Assembly: GCF_040372805.1 (NCBI RefSeq)
Contig: NZ_BAABWJ010000001.1
Coordinates: 434,001 to 498,000, forward strand
Length of the DNA: 64,000 bases
From: Pseudoteredinibacter isoporae_A
Lineage (GTDB): Bacteria; Pseudomonadota; Gammaproteobacteria; Pseudomonadales; Cellvibrionaceae
Reading direction: 5' to 3'
The notes below the pieces were generated by a model. That model had not been told where the DNA came from. It saw only the letters and a program-made list of their open reading frames with translations, and searched no databases. This document shows positions 35,324 to 44,758 of this stretch, in pieces (positions within the stretch are counted from its first letter, which is position 1; each line of letters begins with the position of its first letter). Position numbers and translations under genes: made by a program.

Positions 35324-38300
35324 ATGATGAAACTCCGCTTGTTAGCTGCCAGCATCAGTGCAGCGCTCATCTGCAGCCCCGTGTTCGCGGCCGAAACCGC
35401 CGACAAAGAAAAAGACGAAAAAACCAAGTGGGATGTAAATGCCCCGATGGGTGAGTTTGTCGATGCCAATATCGATGTGCAAGAAGGCACGTGGATGAAC
35501 ATCGATGTAAGCCCGGATGGCAAAACCCTGGTGTTCGATTTGTTGGGTGATATTTACACATTGCCCATTGACGGTGGTGAAGCAAAAGCTCTGATGACTG
35601 ACATTGCCTGGCAGATGCAACCCCGTTTCAGCCCCGATGGAAAACACATCGCCTTTACCTCTGACCAGGGGGGTGGTGACAACATCTGGATTATGAACAC
35701 CGACGGCAGTAATCAAACTGCGGTCACGAATGAAACCTTCCGTTTGCTCAACAGCCCTGCTTGGAGCCCCGATGGCGATTACCTCGTAGCTCGCAAGCAT
35801 TTTACGGGCACCCGCTCCTTAGGCGCCGGGGAAGTTTGGTTGTATCACAAGGCCGGTGGCAAAGGCTTGATGCTGACCAAACGTCCGAATCAGCAAAAAG
35901 ATCTGGGTGAGCCAGCTTTTTCACCTGACGGGCGTTACGTTTATTTTTCCCAGGACGCAACACCGGGCAAAACCTTCCACTACAGCAAAGATTCCGAAAA
36001 GGGCATCTACAAAATTAAACGTTACGACCGTGAAACCGGCGAGATCAAAGTGATTTTGTCTGGTCGCGGTGGAGCGATTCGTCCAACGCCTTCCAGAGAT
36101 GGGCGCTATCTGGCGTACATTGCACGTGAAGATTTCCAGACCACTTTGTTCCTGCTGGATTTAAAAACCGGTGAAAAGCGCAAACTGTACAACAAGCTTG
36201 AACGTGATATGCAGGAGACTTGGGCAATTCACGGAGTTTATCCAAGCATGGCCTGGACACCTGACAACCAACACCTGGTATTCTGGGCAAAAGGGAAACT
36301 ACACAAGCTGAATATCGACAATCTGAACGTCAGCGATATTCCATTTCACGTTAAAAACACCAAAAAAATTCAAACCACTGTACGCTTCGATCAAAACATC
36401 GACCAAGACCGTTTTGATGTCAACATGCTGCGCAATGTGCATATTTCTCCGGACGGCAAACAGGTTCTCTTCGAAGCTCTGGGACACATCTACAGTCGCA
36501 GCCTTCCAGATGGAAAACCAAAGCGCTTAAGTAAGCAAAACGATCACTTCGAAATGCAAGCCAGTTTCTCACGCGACGGCAAAAAAATCGTATACGCAAC
36601 CTGGGACGACCAAAAGCAAGGCAGTATTCGAGTTATGTCGGCTCGTGGCGGTAAAGGCAAAGTCATCACCACAGAGCCGGGCAAATACATCGAACCTGCT
36701 TTCTCGCCCGATGGTAAACATATTGTTTATCGCAAAGCCAAAGGCGGTTACATCACCGATCCGAAGTGGGGCTTGAATCCAGGTATTTATCGAGTAAGCA
36801 GTAAAGGTGGCCAAGCCAAGCTGGTTACTGAAAAAGGTGTCTTGCCACAGTACGGCTCGGCCAATGATCGTATCTATGTGATGCGCCATGGTGAAAAACC
36901 GTCACTCGTGCGCGTTAACATCACCGATAAAAAAGAACAGCCGCTGTACGAAGGAAAGTACGCCACAGAATTTAAAGTATCACCCAATGGTAAGTACCTG
37001 GCCTTTGCCGAGCGCTTTAAAGTATTCGTTACTCCTTTTGTTGAAAGCGGCCACCTGATCACCATTGGCCCGAAAGCCAAAAACCTACCCGTTCGCAAAC
37101 TGTCCGTGCGCGCCGGTGAAAACATCAGCTGGAACGCCGACAGCAACGAACTGTATTGGAGTCTTGGGCCAGATCTGTATCAAGCAGAGCTGAATGGTCT
37201 GTTTGCCGTGGGGTCGTCCGACAGCAAAAACAAAGAAGCCTTGAACAAAGAACCCCAAGTGACCGCCATTGGATTCAGCAGCGATGTTGATATACCACAA
37301 GGCAAGCTGGCCTTTGTCGGCGGCCAGGTACTGACGATGGAAAACAACGACCAGGTCATCAATGATGGCGTGGTTATTGTCGATGGCAATCACATTGTTG
37401 CCGTGGGCAAGAAAGGCGATATTGATATTCCTGCCGACGCGAAACAAATTGATATTAGCGGGAAAACCATCATGCCTGGCCTGATCGATGCACACGCACA
37501 CGGTCCACAAGGCAGCAATGAAATTATTCCGGAACAGAACTGGAAAAACTACGCGGGCCTGGCCTTGGGTGTCACCACCATTCACGACCCATCCAATGAC
37601 ACCACCGAATTTTTCAGCGCAAGCGAACTGCAAAAAGCCGGAAAGATTGTCGCTCCACGTCTGTACTCCACTGGAACCATTTTGTACGGTGCCTCCGGCC
37701 CAGGATACACCTCCCATGTGGATAACCTGGATGATGCGAAATTCCACTTACTGCGTCTAAAGAAAGCCGGCGCGTTTTCCGTCAAGAGCTACAATCAGCC
37801 TCGACGCAATCAGCGCCAACAGGTTATTCAAGCTGCGCGTGAGCTGGAGATGATGGTAGTACCAGAAGGCGGCTCTTTGCTGCAACATAATCTGAGCATG
37901 GTTGCCGACGGCCATACCACTCTGGAGCATTCCATTCCCGCAGAAAAAGTCTACGATGATATCAAGCAGTTCTGGACCGCGGGAGACATGGCTTACACGC
38001 CCACACTGGTTGTCGCCTACGGTGGCATCTGGGGTGAGAATTACTGGTACGACAAGACCAAGGTTTGGCAGCACCCTCGCTTGAGCAAGTACGTGCCTGC
38101 GGATGTCCTAGCCAAGCGAGCCATGCGTCGCCCGACCGCACCGGACCATCATTACAACCACGTCACGGTTGCACAAACTGCGAAGGAGCTAAACGATATC
38201 GGTATTCTTACCAATATCGGCGCTCATGGTCAGCGTGAGGGTTTAGGCGCACACTGGGAACTGTGGATGTACGCCCAGGGCGGCATGGAACCGATGAAGG

Positions 38301-38551
38301 TTTTGCGCACAGCAACCAGCAACCCGGCTAAATCTTTGGGACTGGATAAGCACATCGGCTCAATCAAAGAAGGCAAGCTTGCGGACCTAATCGTAATTGA
38401 TGGCGACCCATTAAAAGACATTCGCCTCACCGACCGAGTTGACTACGTCATGGTGAATGGCCGTTTGTTTGATGCTGAAACGATGAATGAAGTGGGCAAT
38501 CGTTTGAAAGAACGCGAACCCTTCTACTTTGAAAAGAAAACGTCTAAATAA
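35324..38551 (+). CDS. Exported PD40 β-propeller / amidohydrolase fusion
   Basis: The 1075-residue protein has a Sec signal peptide ending SPVFA-AE. Residues 45–650 are TolB/WD40-like PD40 repeats, marked by repeated SPDGK (for example RFSPDGKHIAFTSDQGG). From about 670 to the end is an amidohydrolase domain with LIDAHAHGP (metal-binding HxH near residue 723), LEHSIPAE, IGAHGQREGLGAHWELWM and a final KLADLIVIDGDPLKDI. Such periplasmic fusions are taken to be peptidase- or amidase-like; the substrate is unknown. A perfect hairpin follows. MKLR at 35327 is an equally possible start. Confidence 0.88.
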   Translation: MMKLRLLAASISAALICSPVFAAETADKEKDEKTKWDVNAPMGEFVDANIDVQEGTWMNIDVSPDGKTLVFDLLGDIYTLPIDGGEAKALMTDIAWQMQPRFSPDGKHIAFTSDQGGGDNIWIMNTDGSNQTAVTNETFRLLNSPAWSPDGDYLVARKHFTGTRSLGAGEVWLYHKAGGKGLMLTKRPNQQKDLGEPAFSPDGRYVYFSQDATPGKTFHYSKDSEKGIYKIKRYDRETGEIKVILSGRGGAIRPTPSRDGRYLAYIAREDFQTTLFLLDLKTGEKRKLYNKLERDMQETWAIHGVYPSMAWTPDNQHLVFWAKGKLHKLNIDNLNVSDIPFHVKNTKKIQTTVRFDQNIDQDRFDVNMLRNVHISPDGKQVLFEALGHIYSRSLPDGKPKRLSKQNDHFEMQASFSRDGKKIVYATWDDQKQGSIRVMSARGGKGKVITTEPGKYIEPAFSPDGKHIVYRKAKGGYITDPKWGLNPGIYRVSSKGGQAKLVTEKGVLPQYGSANDRIYVMRHGEKPSLVRVNITDKKEQPLYEGKYATEFKVSPNGKYLAFAERFKVFVTPFVESGHLITIGPKAKNLPVRKLSVRAGENISWNADSNELYWSLGPDLYQAELNGLFAVGSSDSKNKEALNKEPQVTAIGFSSDVDIPQGKLAFVGGQVLTMENNDQVINDGVVIVDGNHIVAVGKKGDIDIPADAKQIDISGKTIMPGLIDAHAHGPQGSNEIIPEQNWKNYAGLALGVTTIHDPSNDTTEFFSASELQKAGKIVAPRLYSTGTILYGASGPGYTSHVDNLDDAKFHLLRLKKAGAFSVKSYNQPRRNQRQQVIQAARELEMMVVPEGGSLLQHNLSMVADGHTTLEHSIPAEKVYDDIKQFWTAGDMAYTPTLVVAYGGIWGENYWYDKTKVWQHPRLSKYVPADVLAKRAMRRPTAPDHHYNHVTVAQTAKELNDIGILTNIGAHGQREGLGAHWELWMYAQGGMEPMKVLRTATSNPAKSLGLDKHIGSIKEGKLADLIVIDGDPLKDIRLTDRVDYVMVNGRLFDAETMNEVGNRLKEREPFYFEKKTSK

Positions 38552-38564
38552 GCTCTAAAGATAC

Positions 38565-38591
38565 CCGACTGCCAATTGCATTGGCAGTCGG
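38565..38591. terminator. Bidirectional terminator hairpin
   Basis: CCGACTGCCAA (38565–38575) pairs perfectly with TTGGCAGTCGG (38581–38591) over five bases, between convergent genes. Confidence 0.75.
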
Positions 38592-38602
38592 AATTTAAAT
38601 AT

Positions 38603-39595
38603 CTATTCTTGTTCGAACGCTTCGGCCAGCAACTGATAAGAGCGTTTTCGATCTTCAAAATCGTAGCAGATAGTTACCGTCATCAGTTCATCCGCGCCGT
38701 ATTCTTTGGCGAGGGATAGCAATTTTTCTTTCACCTGCTCGGCGGTACCAATGGCAGAACTGGCCATTCGTTGGGTGGCAAACGCTTCTTCCTGCGGGCT
38801 CAGCGGATAGATCGCCGCCTCATCCGGGTGACAGATTTCAGTATCGGTTTTGCCCGAAATAAATTTCAGATAAGACACCAAACGGCTGCGAGCGAGATAG
38901 TGCGCCTGCTCCTCCGTATCGGCAACCAGTACATTAACCGTTACACAGCTGTGTGGGCGGGCGAGACGACCGGGGCCCGCCTCACGTTGAAAGCAGTGGC
39001 GGTAATACTCCAGGATACGTCCATCCATCGCCGGATTGATAAACAAGGCAAAGTTATAAGGCAACCCCAACTGCCCGGCCAATGCCGCACTGTCTGGGCT
39101 GGAACCCAACATCCATACATCAGCTGGAATTTCAGCTTGAGGACGTAAGCTCGGTTGGAAGTGATGATCGTGTAGAATGCGCTGCAACTGCGCCGTTTGT
39201 TCGGGAAAGCGAGAAAAATCCGGCTGACCGTTTTGGGCCAGTAAACGGGCGGTTACCATATCGGTGCCGGGCGCCCGGCCCAGCCCCAAGTCAACTCGAC
39301 CAGGGTTCAAGGCACTTAATGTCGCCGCAACTTCCGCCACTTTATAGGGCGTATAATGCGGCAACATAATGCCACCACTGCCAATGCGAATACGTTCTGT
39401 GCTTGCACCCAATGCCCCCAGCAGCACTTCGGGAGCACTGCCAGCAAGAGCATCTGTACCGTGATGTTCTGACACCCAAAAGCGTTCATAGCCAAGGGCT
39501 TCAACATGTTGTGCCAGCGCCAGCGTTTCCGCAAATGCCTGTTCAGCGCTGCCCCCTCTGCGCAAGGGGGATTGATCGAGAACACTCAGTTTCAT
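38603..39595 (-). CDS. LLM-class (luciferase-like) flavin oxidoreductase
   Basis: The 330-residue protein has a TIM-barrel luciferase-like fold. Its N-terminus MKLSVLDQSPLRRGGS, followed by YERFWVSEHHG, and PEVLLGALGASTERIRIGSGGIML are typical of the MsnO8/YhbW-type group. LGLGRAPGTD and DVWMLGSSPDSAALAGQLG follow. Members use F420 or FMN; in this lineage FMN is expected. It lies 15 bases after the GST gene, so the two probably form a small operon against electrophiles or xenobiotics. The reaction is unknown. Confidence 0.9.
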   Translation of the reverse strand: MKLSVLDQSPLRRGGSAEQAFAETLALAQHVEALGYERFWVSEHHGTDALAGSAPEVLLGALGASTERIRIGSGGIMLPHYTPYKVAEVAATLSALNPGRVDLGLGRAPGTDMVTARLLAQNGQPDFSRFPEQTAQLQRILHDHHFQPSLRPQAEIPADVWMLGSSPDSAALAGQLGLPYNFALFINPAMDGRILEYYRHCFQREAGPGRLARPHSCVTVNVLVADTEEQAHYLARSRLVSYLKFISGKTDTEICHPDEAAIYPLSPQEEAFATQRMASSAIGTAEQVKEKLLSLAKEYGADELMTVTICYDFEDRKRSYQLLAEAFEQE

Positions 39596-39610
39596 CGAAC
39601 GAATAACTCT

Positions 39611-40249
39611 TTAGCCACCCAGCATGGCGCGCTCTTCAGCTTCACGCTTCTGGACCACGTCCTGGCTACGGATAAATTCCGCATAAGCCGCAGCGTTTGG
39701 CCAACGAGATGCATCGATGCTGTATTGCCCAAGGTGTGCATTGATGATCGGGGAGATGATTGCAATATCGGCGATGGTTAATTTGCCATCAAACAAAAAC
39801 TCTGCGCCGTTTACCATGGACTCCAAATAATCCAGTGCGGCCGGAATACTTTCTGCTTCGGCCTCAGCGATAGCCGCCTCATCGGTTTCAACACCGCGCA
39901 TCGGTGCAACAACACGCTGAAAGAACGGCACAATCAATGCACTCAAGAAGGCGGTATCTGCGTATTCTTCCAACCAACGCGCCTGTGCTCGCGCATCAAC
40001 AGCATCAGGCAACAAGCTTGGCTCAGGATAACGCTCTTCAATGTACTCATTGATGACGGTGGAGTCGGACAGTTTCAAATCACCATCCACCAAAGCCGGA
40101 ATTTTTCCCAGCGGGCTAATGTCGGTATAACCTTCTGGCAGGGCACCAGGGAAAACCGCTTCATTTTCATACGCGACCCCTTTCGCTTCCAGTGCCAACA
40201 GCACTTTACGAACGTAAGGGGACAATATCACTCCATAGACCTTTGGCAT
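39611..40249 (-). CDS. Glutathione S-transferase
   Basis: The 212-residue protein has an N-terminal thioredoxin-like domain (VYGVILSPYVRKVLLALEAKG; the serine before PYVRK may activate glutathione) and the glutathione-binding stretch GKIPALVDGDLKLSDSTVINEYIEE. The C-terminal helical domain includes ADIAIISP. GAGGAG lies about eight bases before the ATG. The LLM oxidoreductase follows after 15 bases. It detoxifies or isomerises an electrophile; the class resembles bacterial beta/theta-like enzymes. Confidence 0.92.
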   Translation of the reverse strand: MPKVYGVILSPYVRKVLLALEAKGVAYENEAVFPGALPEGYTDISPLGKIPALVDGDLKLSDSTVINEYIEERYPEPSLLPDAVDARAQARWLEEYADTAFLSALIVPFFQRVVAPMRGVETDEAAIAEAEAESIPAALDYLESMVNGAEFLFDGKLTIADIAIISPIINAHLGQYSIDASRWPNAAAYAEFIRSQDVVQKREAEERAMLGG

Positions 40250-40367
40250 TGCAGCTTCTCCTCAATGTTTTGGACTGCTGATTACAGTAGAGAAGCCGCA
40301 ATATACCCCGAAAGAGAGGGTCAGTGCTGACATTAAATTGTTATTTAGTGTTAACCCTCCCGGGCCC

Positions 40368-41861
40368 TTACACTCCCGTGTAAAATATCACTTGCTCGGG
40401 AAGCCTTTCGACATTGATCACTCGACCCTTGGCCATCACCATGGATTGCTTACGGATATTACGGATGTCTTTAAGTGGGTTCGCATCCAGTAACAGAAGA
40501 TCGGCGGATTTACCTACTTCAACCGTACCAAACTCTGCGAGACCCCGAGCGGCAATCGCGCCGTTTTTTGTCGCAGCCACAATGGCTTCCATTTCACTCA
40601 TTCCCAGTTCAACCAATCCCTCAATCGCCAGCAAGCTACCAATACCAGCCTCTTGGTCGATACTTTTTGGAGACTTACGAAACTCGGGAGCCTTCCCCTG
40701 GTAGTTATCGGTTGCAATCGTCACACGACAACCTGCTTTAATCAGGCGAACGGCATTGTCACGTTCAATCTCGTAGAACTCACCGAGACGACCGTTTCGT
40801 GCGCGTTGTTCGGCACTGGTTTTGGGTGCCGGAGCATCTTTCAAATTCGCTAGCGCCGCCTCTCGACGGGCGAGATGTTTCTGCCACATCTCGCCCGTAA
40901 AGGTGTTGCTGCGCATTGCACAAATCACATCCTTTTTGACAATCATGTCGATCAAATCCTGCGGATAGCGACGACTCAAAATCTCCGGGTGCTGAATTAA
41001 ATCGATGCCCGCTTCCACCGCCATGCGCAGTGCTTCCGGACTGGTAGCATGGGTTTCTGCCACCAAACCCCGTTTGTGGGCTTCTTCAACAATTACCTTT
41101 TGAGTTCGTGGTGAGAAACCAATCAACGAAGGGTAACCGAAGTGGCTGGTGCCACCGTACTTCAGAAAATTGGGCCCCTTGTCCAGGTATTCATTAATGG
41201 CCTTGCGCAATTCTTCTGGCCCCATATCCATGGTTTCTTCACCCACGCCTTGGGCAATGCTGTCATTCCATTTTTGCTGAAATAAGGTCAGATCTGACTC
41301 TTTGATCAATGAGAAGGTCAGGGAAAAAGGGCCACCCCAACCGATAATATTTCCGGCAACCAACATACGTGGGCCAACGGCCTTACCGTTTTGAATATCA
41401 TCGCGGACTTTCATGAGCGGCATCAAAGCGCCATAACTGTCGCGCACCGTTGTCACGCCTCGTTTCAGTTGACGCTGAACAAATTCCAACACCAGTTCAT
41501 CATTGCGCTCACCATATTTCACGACCGTTTCCTTACGGCGCGCATTGCCATAAATAGACGCATGAACGTTAGTGTCGATAAAACCCGGCAAGAGATACTT
41601 ACCACGGCCATCAATGACCTGCACATAATCAGGCAAACTCAAACTGCCTGCCCTGCCACGGCCTTTAATCTCGCCATCTTCCACCCACACACTTTGATTG
41701 CGCAGAGGTTTGCCACCGTTCCCATCAATAAGGGTGACGTTTTTTATGGCGTAAGCATGACGTCGTTTGGTTTCGGCCTGACTGGCCACAGAGAGACTTA
41801 AAAGAAGGCCAGAAACAATAAACAATGCACAGGACTTAAGGAACAATGAGCGTGTCTTCAT
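40368..41861 (-). CDS. Exported amidohydrolase-family protein
   Basis: The 497-residue protein has a Sec signal peptide (ALFIVSGLLLSLSVASQAE). The amidohydrolase barrel has YLLPGFIDTNVHAS where the usual metal site is DxHxH, so an asparagine replaces the first histidine. Other likely ligands are in VAETHAT, LIQHPEIL and TIATDNYQG. KSADLLLLDANPLKDIRNI closes the domain. I chose the ATG at 41861 because GGGAG precedes it; an upstream frame to 41957 would run through the operator. It is divergent from a cyclophilin gene. Confidence 0.85.
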   Translation of the reverse strand: MKTRSLFLKSCALFIVSGLLLSLSVASQAETKRRHAYAIKNVTLIDGNGGKPLRNQSVWVEDGEIKGRGRAGSLSLPDYVQVIDGRGKYLLPGFIDTNVHASIYGNARRKETVVKYGERNDELVLEFVQRQLKRGVTTVRDSYGALMPLMKVRDDIQNGKAVGPRMLVAGNIIGWGGPFSLTFSLIKESDLTLFQQKWNDSIAQGVGEETMDMGPEELRKAINEYLDKGPNFLKYGGTSHFGYPSLIGFSPRTQKVIVEEAHKRGLVAETHATSPEALRMAVEAGIDLIQHPEILSRRYPQDLIDMIVKKDVICAMRSNTFTGEMWQKHLARREAALANLKDAPAPKTSAEQRARNGRLGEFYEIERDNAVRLIKAGCRVTIATDNYQGKAPEFRKSPKSIDQEAGIGSLLAIEGLVELGMSEMEAIVAATKNGAIAARGLAEFGTVEVGKSADLLLLDANPLKDIRNIRKQSMVMAKGRVINVERLPEQVIFYTGV

Positions 41862-41886
41862 GGGGGCTCCCGAGATCAGAATACAA

Positions 41887-41898
41887 ATTGTATACAAT
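41887..41898. promoter_or_regulatory. GntR-type operator palindrome
   Basis: ATTGTATACAAT is a perfect 12-base palindrome and matches the core bound by many FCD-type GntR repressors. It lies 26 bases before the amidohydrolase start and 89 before the cyclophilin start. No gntR gene is in the window. Confidence 0.55.
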
Positions 41899-41986
41899 AT
41901 ACGAACACTACCATTAATGTTACTATCGGGTAAAGAACACTCACCCGCTCGACCCAATCTATTGACATAAAGCCGTGAGAATAACG

Positions 41987-42883
41987 ATGAATAAAACCCA
42001 ATACGCCCTGAAGCTTAGCCTCGGCCTGATCACGCTGTTGAATGCTTTGCCTTTCATCAGCTATGCCAACGAAGACACTAAGGAACTGCGCTCGCCCTAC
42101 GACATTGTTGAAAATGCCGAAGCCAGCAGCTGGAGAACCATAGATCCTGAGAACCTGTTGCGCATGAAGCTGGATACCGGCACCGCCTGGATCGAGCTCG
42201 CCCCGCAGTTTGCCCCGGAGCACGTCAGCAACATTAAAGCACTGGTGCGGGAAGGTTTTTACGATGGCTTGAGCGTTTACCGTTTTGTGGAAGGCTTTGT
42301 CGCTCAAGGTGGTGATGAGTCGGGTAAAAAAACCATTAAGCATGCGAAACGCACGATAAAAAGTGAGCGCTTCACTCAACACTCTCTCGCGTTCACGCCC
42401 TTAGGCTTTCACGATGCCTTTGCCGAACAGACCGGCTTCGTCGATGGTTTTCCAGCAGCCCAAAATAAAAGAGGGGAAAGCTGGATGGTACATTGCCCCG
42501 GTGTTTTCGCGATGGCCAGAAATAATCCCGTGGACAGTGGGGGCACAGAATTTTATGTCGTGCTGGGGCATGCGCCACGCTATCTTGATCGTAATGTCAC
42601 CGTGTTCGGCCGAGTCATTGACGGCATGGAGGCCTTTCAATCTTTACAACGAAAAAAGAGCAAACAGGATCAAACCTTCAATCCAATTCGGGCTGTGAAA
42701 GTCGCCGCAGATTTGGATAAGACGGAACAGAAACAATGGCAGACAATGAAAACCGATTCAGCGGACTTCAAAGAAATGATCAAATCCAGAGCTAACCGCC
42801 CTGAACCCTGGTTTGTGGAACAGCCCGGCGTGGTCGATGTCTGCGGTGTTGCTGTACCGGTTCGAGAAGCCCCCAAGCCATAA
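41987..42883 (+). CDS. Periplasmic cyclophilin-type peptidyl-prolyl isomerase
   Basis: The 298-residue protein starts with a Sec signal (LSLGLITLLNALPFISYA). The cyclophilin domain (about 45–240) contains FYDGLSVYRFVEGFVAQGGD, CPGVFAMARNNPVDSGGTEFYVVLG and VFGRVIDGMEA. Relative to E. coli PpiA it carries an insert with the segment HDAFAEQTGFVDGFPAA and a C-terminal extension. It would speed folding of periplasmic proteins. I chose the ATG at 41987; a GTG twelve bases earlier is in frame. A strong hairpin follows. Confidence 0.88.
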   Translation: MNKTQYALKLSLGLITLLNALPFISYANEDTKELRSPYDIVENAEASSWRTIDPENLLRMKLDTGTAWIELAPQFAPEHVSNIKALVREGFYDGLSVYRFVEGFVAQGGDESGKKTIKHAKRTIKSERFTQHSLAFTPLGFHDAFAEQTGFVDGFPAAQNKRGESWMVHCPGVFAMARNNPVDSGGTEFYVVLGHAPRYLDRNVTVFGRVIDGMEAFQSLQRKKSKQDQTFNPIRAVKVAADLDKTEQKQWQTMKTDSADFKEMIKSRANRPEPWFVEQPGVVDVCGVAVPVREAPKP

Positions 42884-42903
42884 TAAAATTTGCCGGTCAT
42901 GTC

Positions 42904-42927
42904 GGGGCAAGCTGCAGAGCTTGCCCC
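42904..42927. terminator. Bidirectional terminator hairpin
   Basis: GGGGCAAGCT (42904–42913) pairs perfectly with AGCTTGCCCC (42918–42927) over GCAG, between convergent genes. Confidence 0.75.
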
Positions 42928-42937
42928 TTATCAAAAC

Positions 42938-44497
42938 TTAAACCGCGACTTCCTGTGAATATTCAGGTTCAGGGCTTTCCTGCAAGCGCACTTTCAGAAA
43001 ACACGCCAAACCAGCCATGAACAGCAACACCAGATCCGCACCCCAGGCTTGTGGCGCCCACTGCGCGTACCCTTTGCAGGCCTGCAAGAGAATATCCAAA
43101 ACCGCCGTCGCGGTTAAACACACCACTACGAGCTGCATTGCTTGCGCAAAGGATGCTTCCACCGCCCTACTTCGCCAGGCTTGAACCGCTACAAACAGCA
43201 AACCCAACACAAATGCGGCACCCGCGTAATCAATCGCCGTTTTCGAAAAGTCCAGCACCGAAAACACAGGTAACCATTTCGTCATCAACGCCATCACAAA
43301 ACCAAAGGCCGTCGCTACTGGCAGGCTAACAAGCCCCCAATACACCACGCGCCCTTTCCAATCAAAAGCGCGACGACGCAACCATAAAAACAAACCGGTG
43401 GCGGGCAGCAAACAGCTGATCATACCCAAGGCAAAATACAAGAACTTCATTTCGGCGCCCCCAAAGGTGGCGTAGTGCAAAGGCACGGAGGCCGAATACA
43501 CACGCAGGGCGACATTGTCATGGATATAGTCCACCAGTTTAATTGTTTCACCAGTATCCACTCGATACTTAGCAAAACTGTTAATACCCAGTGTTTGAGG
43601 ATAGCTGCCATTGATCAGGACAAACATATTTTTGTCGCCGGGATAAACCGCCATCACTTGTTGCGGAGTAAACCCTTCACGCATATCTTCTCGTGATTTT
43701 TCAACGAAGGGGATCATGCTCGGGATTGGTGCCGATTCGTCGGCGATCTCGGGATCCTTACCAAAAATATCCGCAATGGCTGCATCTTGATCGCCGTTGT
43801 ATGCAACCAAAGCCATCATGATCAGAATAACACCAAGCAAACCCAATAATGCGCCGGTGAAACCAATCACAATATGAAAAGGTAGCGCCCAGAAACCCGC
43901 AAGTTTATGCAAATCACTCCATTTGTGACGGGGCTTATCCAAACGCAGCTGATCACTCTCCCGACCCCACTGACGATGCACCAACAAGCCTGCAACCGCC
44001 AGCATCATAAAGATAACCCCCAACACACCAATCGCGTATCGGCCCCAGGGGCTAGGCAACCAGAAGTCCGTATGAATCTCAGTGATGACATGACTGAGCC
44101 CGCCGTCCTGATGAACAATTAATTCACCTGTGGCCCCATCCCAATAGCTGGTGTGCCAGGCCTCATCGCTTTCCGTATGCGTGCCGCTGATGGCAAATCG
44201 TCGCCCCGGCATATCCTGGCTGACAAAAAACACTTCGACGTCTTTTCCATCGGGGCCGCCGAAGGCCTGGATGGATTGCTGCATGATGCCATCGACAGGG
44301 AGATCTTCCAGATGACCTTTGGGTGGCGCAGCAACACTGGATAGGGTCGCGTTCTCCCAAATGCCCAGTTCACTGTGAAAAAGACTGATCGTACCGGTAA
44401 AACACAGAGCAAAAATAAATAGACCCAATAGCACACCCAACTGCTTGTGGCTGCGCATCAAGCCTTGAAAGAATGCTCGTTCTTTTGCATCACTCAT
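42938..44497 (-). CDS. PepSY-domain membrane protein of an iron cluster
   Basis: The 519-residue protein has an N-terminal helix (LGVLLGLFIFALCFTGTISLF), periplasmic PepSY-like segments, then helices including FWLPSPWGRYAIGVLGVIFMML and about six more towards the C-terminus. It fits the PiuB/iron-regulated PepSY family thought to reduce or process ferric siderophores. GGGAGGAG lies eight bases before the ATG. The gene overlaps the end of the DUF3649 gene by four bases and ends a three-gene operon behind a Fur-like site. Confidence 0.88.
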   Translation of the reverse strand: MSDAKERAFFQGLMRSHKQLGVLLGLFIFALCFTGTISLFHSELGIWENATLSSVAAPPKGHLEDLPVDGIMQQSIQAFGGPDGKDVEVFFVSQDMPGRRFAISGTHTESDEAWHTSYWDGATGELIVHQDGGLSHVITEIHTDFWLPSPWGRYAIGVLGVIFMMLAVAGLLVHRQWGRESDQLRLDKPRHKWSDLHKLAGFWALPFHIVIGFTGALLGLLGVILIMMALVAYNGDQDAAIADIFGKDPEIADESAPIPSMIPFVEKSREDMREGFTPQQVMAVYPGDKNMFVLINGSYPQTLGINSFAKYRVDTGETIKLVDYIHDNVALRVYSASVPLHYATFGGAEMKFLYFALGMISCLLPATGLFLWLRRRAFDWKGRVVYWGLVSLPVATAFGFVMALMTKWLPVFSVLDFSKTAIDYAGAAFVLGLLFVAVQAWRSRAVEASFAQAMQLVVVCLTATAVLDILLQACKGYAQWAPQAWGADLVLLFMAGLACFLKVRLQESPEPEYSQEVAV

Positions 44498-44757
44498 AAC
44501 AATGCTCCTCCCATGCCCGCCAGCAGGAGCAAGATTGATAAGCCCAATAATTGCCACACGGCTCGGGCAAAGTGCTCTCGACTAAAGAGCCACAAACTGC
44601 CCCAAGCCCAAGTGAGTGGGACAGACAAACCTGCCCAGAAGGTGCGATGCAGAGCTTTTTCCAAAGGGAGAAACTGCGCCAGAAATACCGCTGTGAACAG
44701 AGCAAACAACAAGCCCAATACAATGGCACCGCTTAAAGCTTTTCCACTGAAACTCAT
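44494..44757 (-). CDS. DUF3649-like small membrane protein
   Basis: The 87-residue product has three hydrophobic helices (IVLGLLFALFTAVFLAQFLP, FWAGLSVPLTWAWGSLWLF, LLGLSILLLLAGMG). Proteins like this routinely sit between DUF3325 and PepSY genes in iron-siderophore loci, and the order here is the same. I chose the ATG at 44757, which overlaps the preceding stop with GGGG upstream. The family assignment rests mostly on context and hydropathy; the molecular role is unknown. Confidence 0.75.
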   Translation of the reverse strand: MSFSGKALSGAIVLGLLFALFTAVFLAQFLPLEKALHRTFWAGLSVPLTWAWGSLWLFSREHFARAVWQLLGLSILLLLAGMGGALL

Positions 44758-44758
44758 T

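Noticed and set aside
37085..37747. 220-codon minus-strand open frame
   Set aside because: Antisense to the PD40–amidohydrolase gene, which has strong family motifs.
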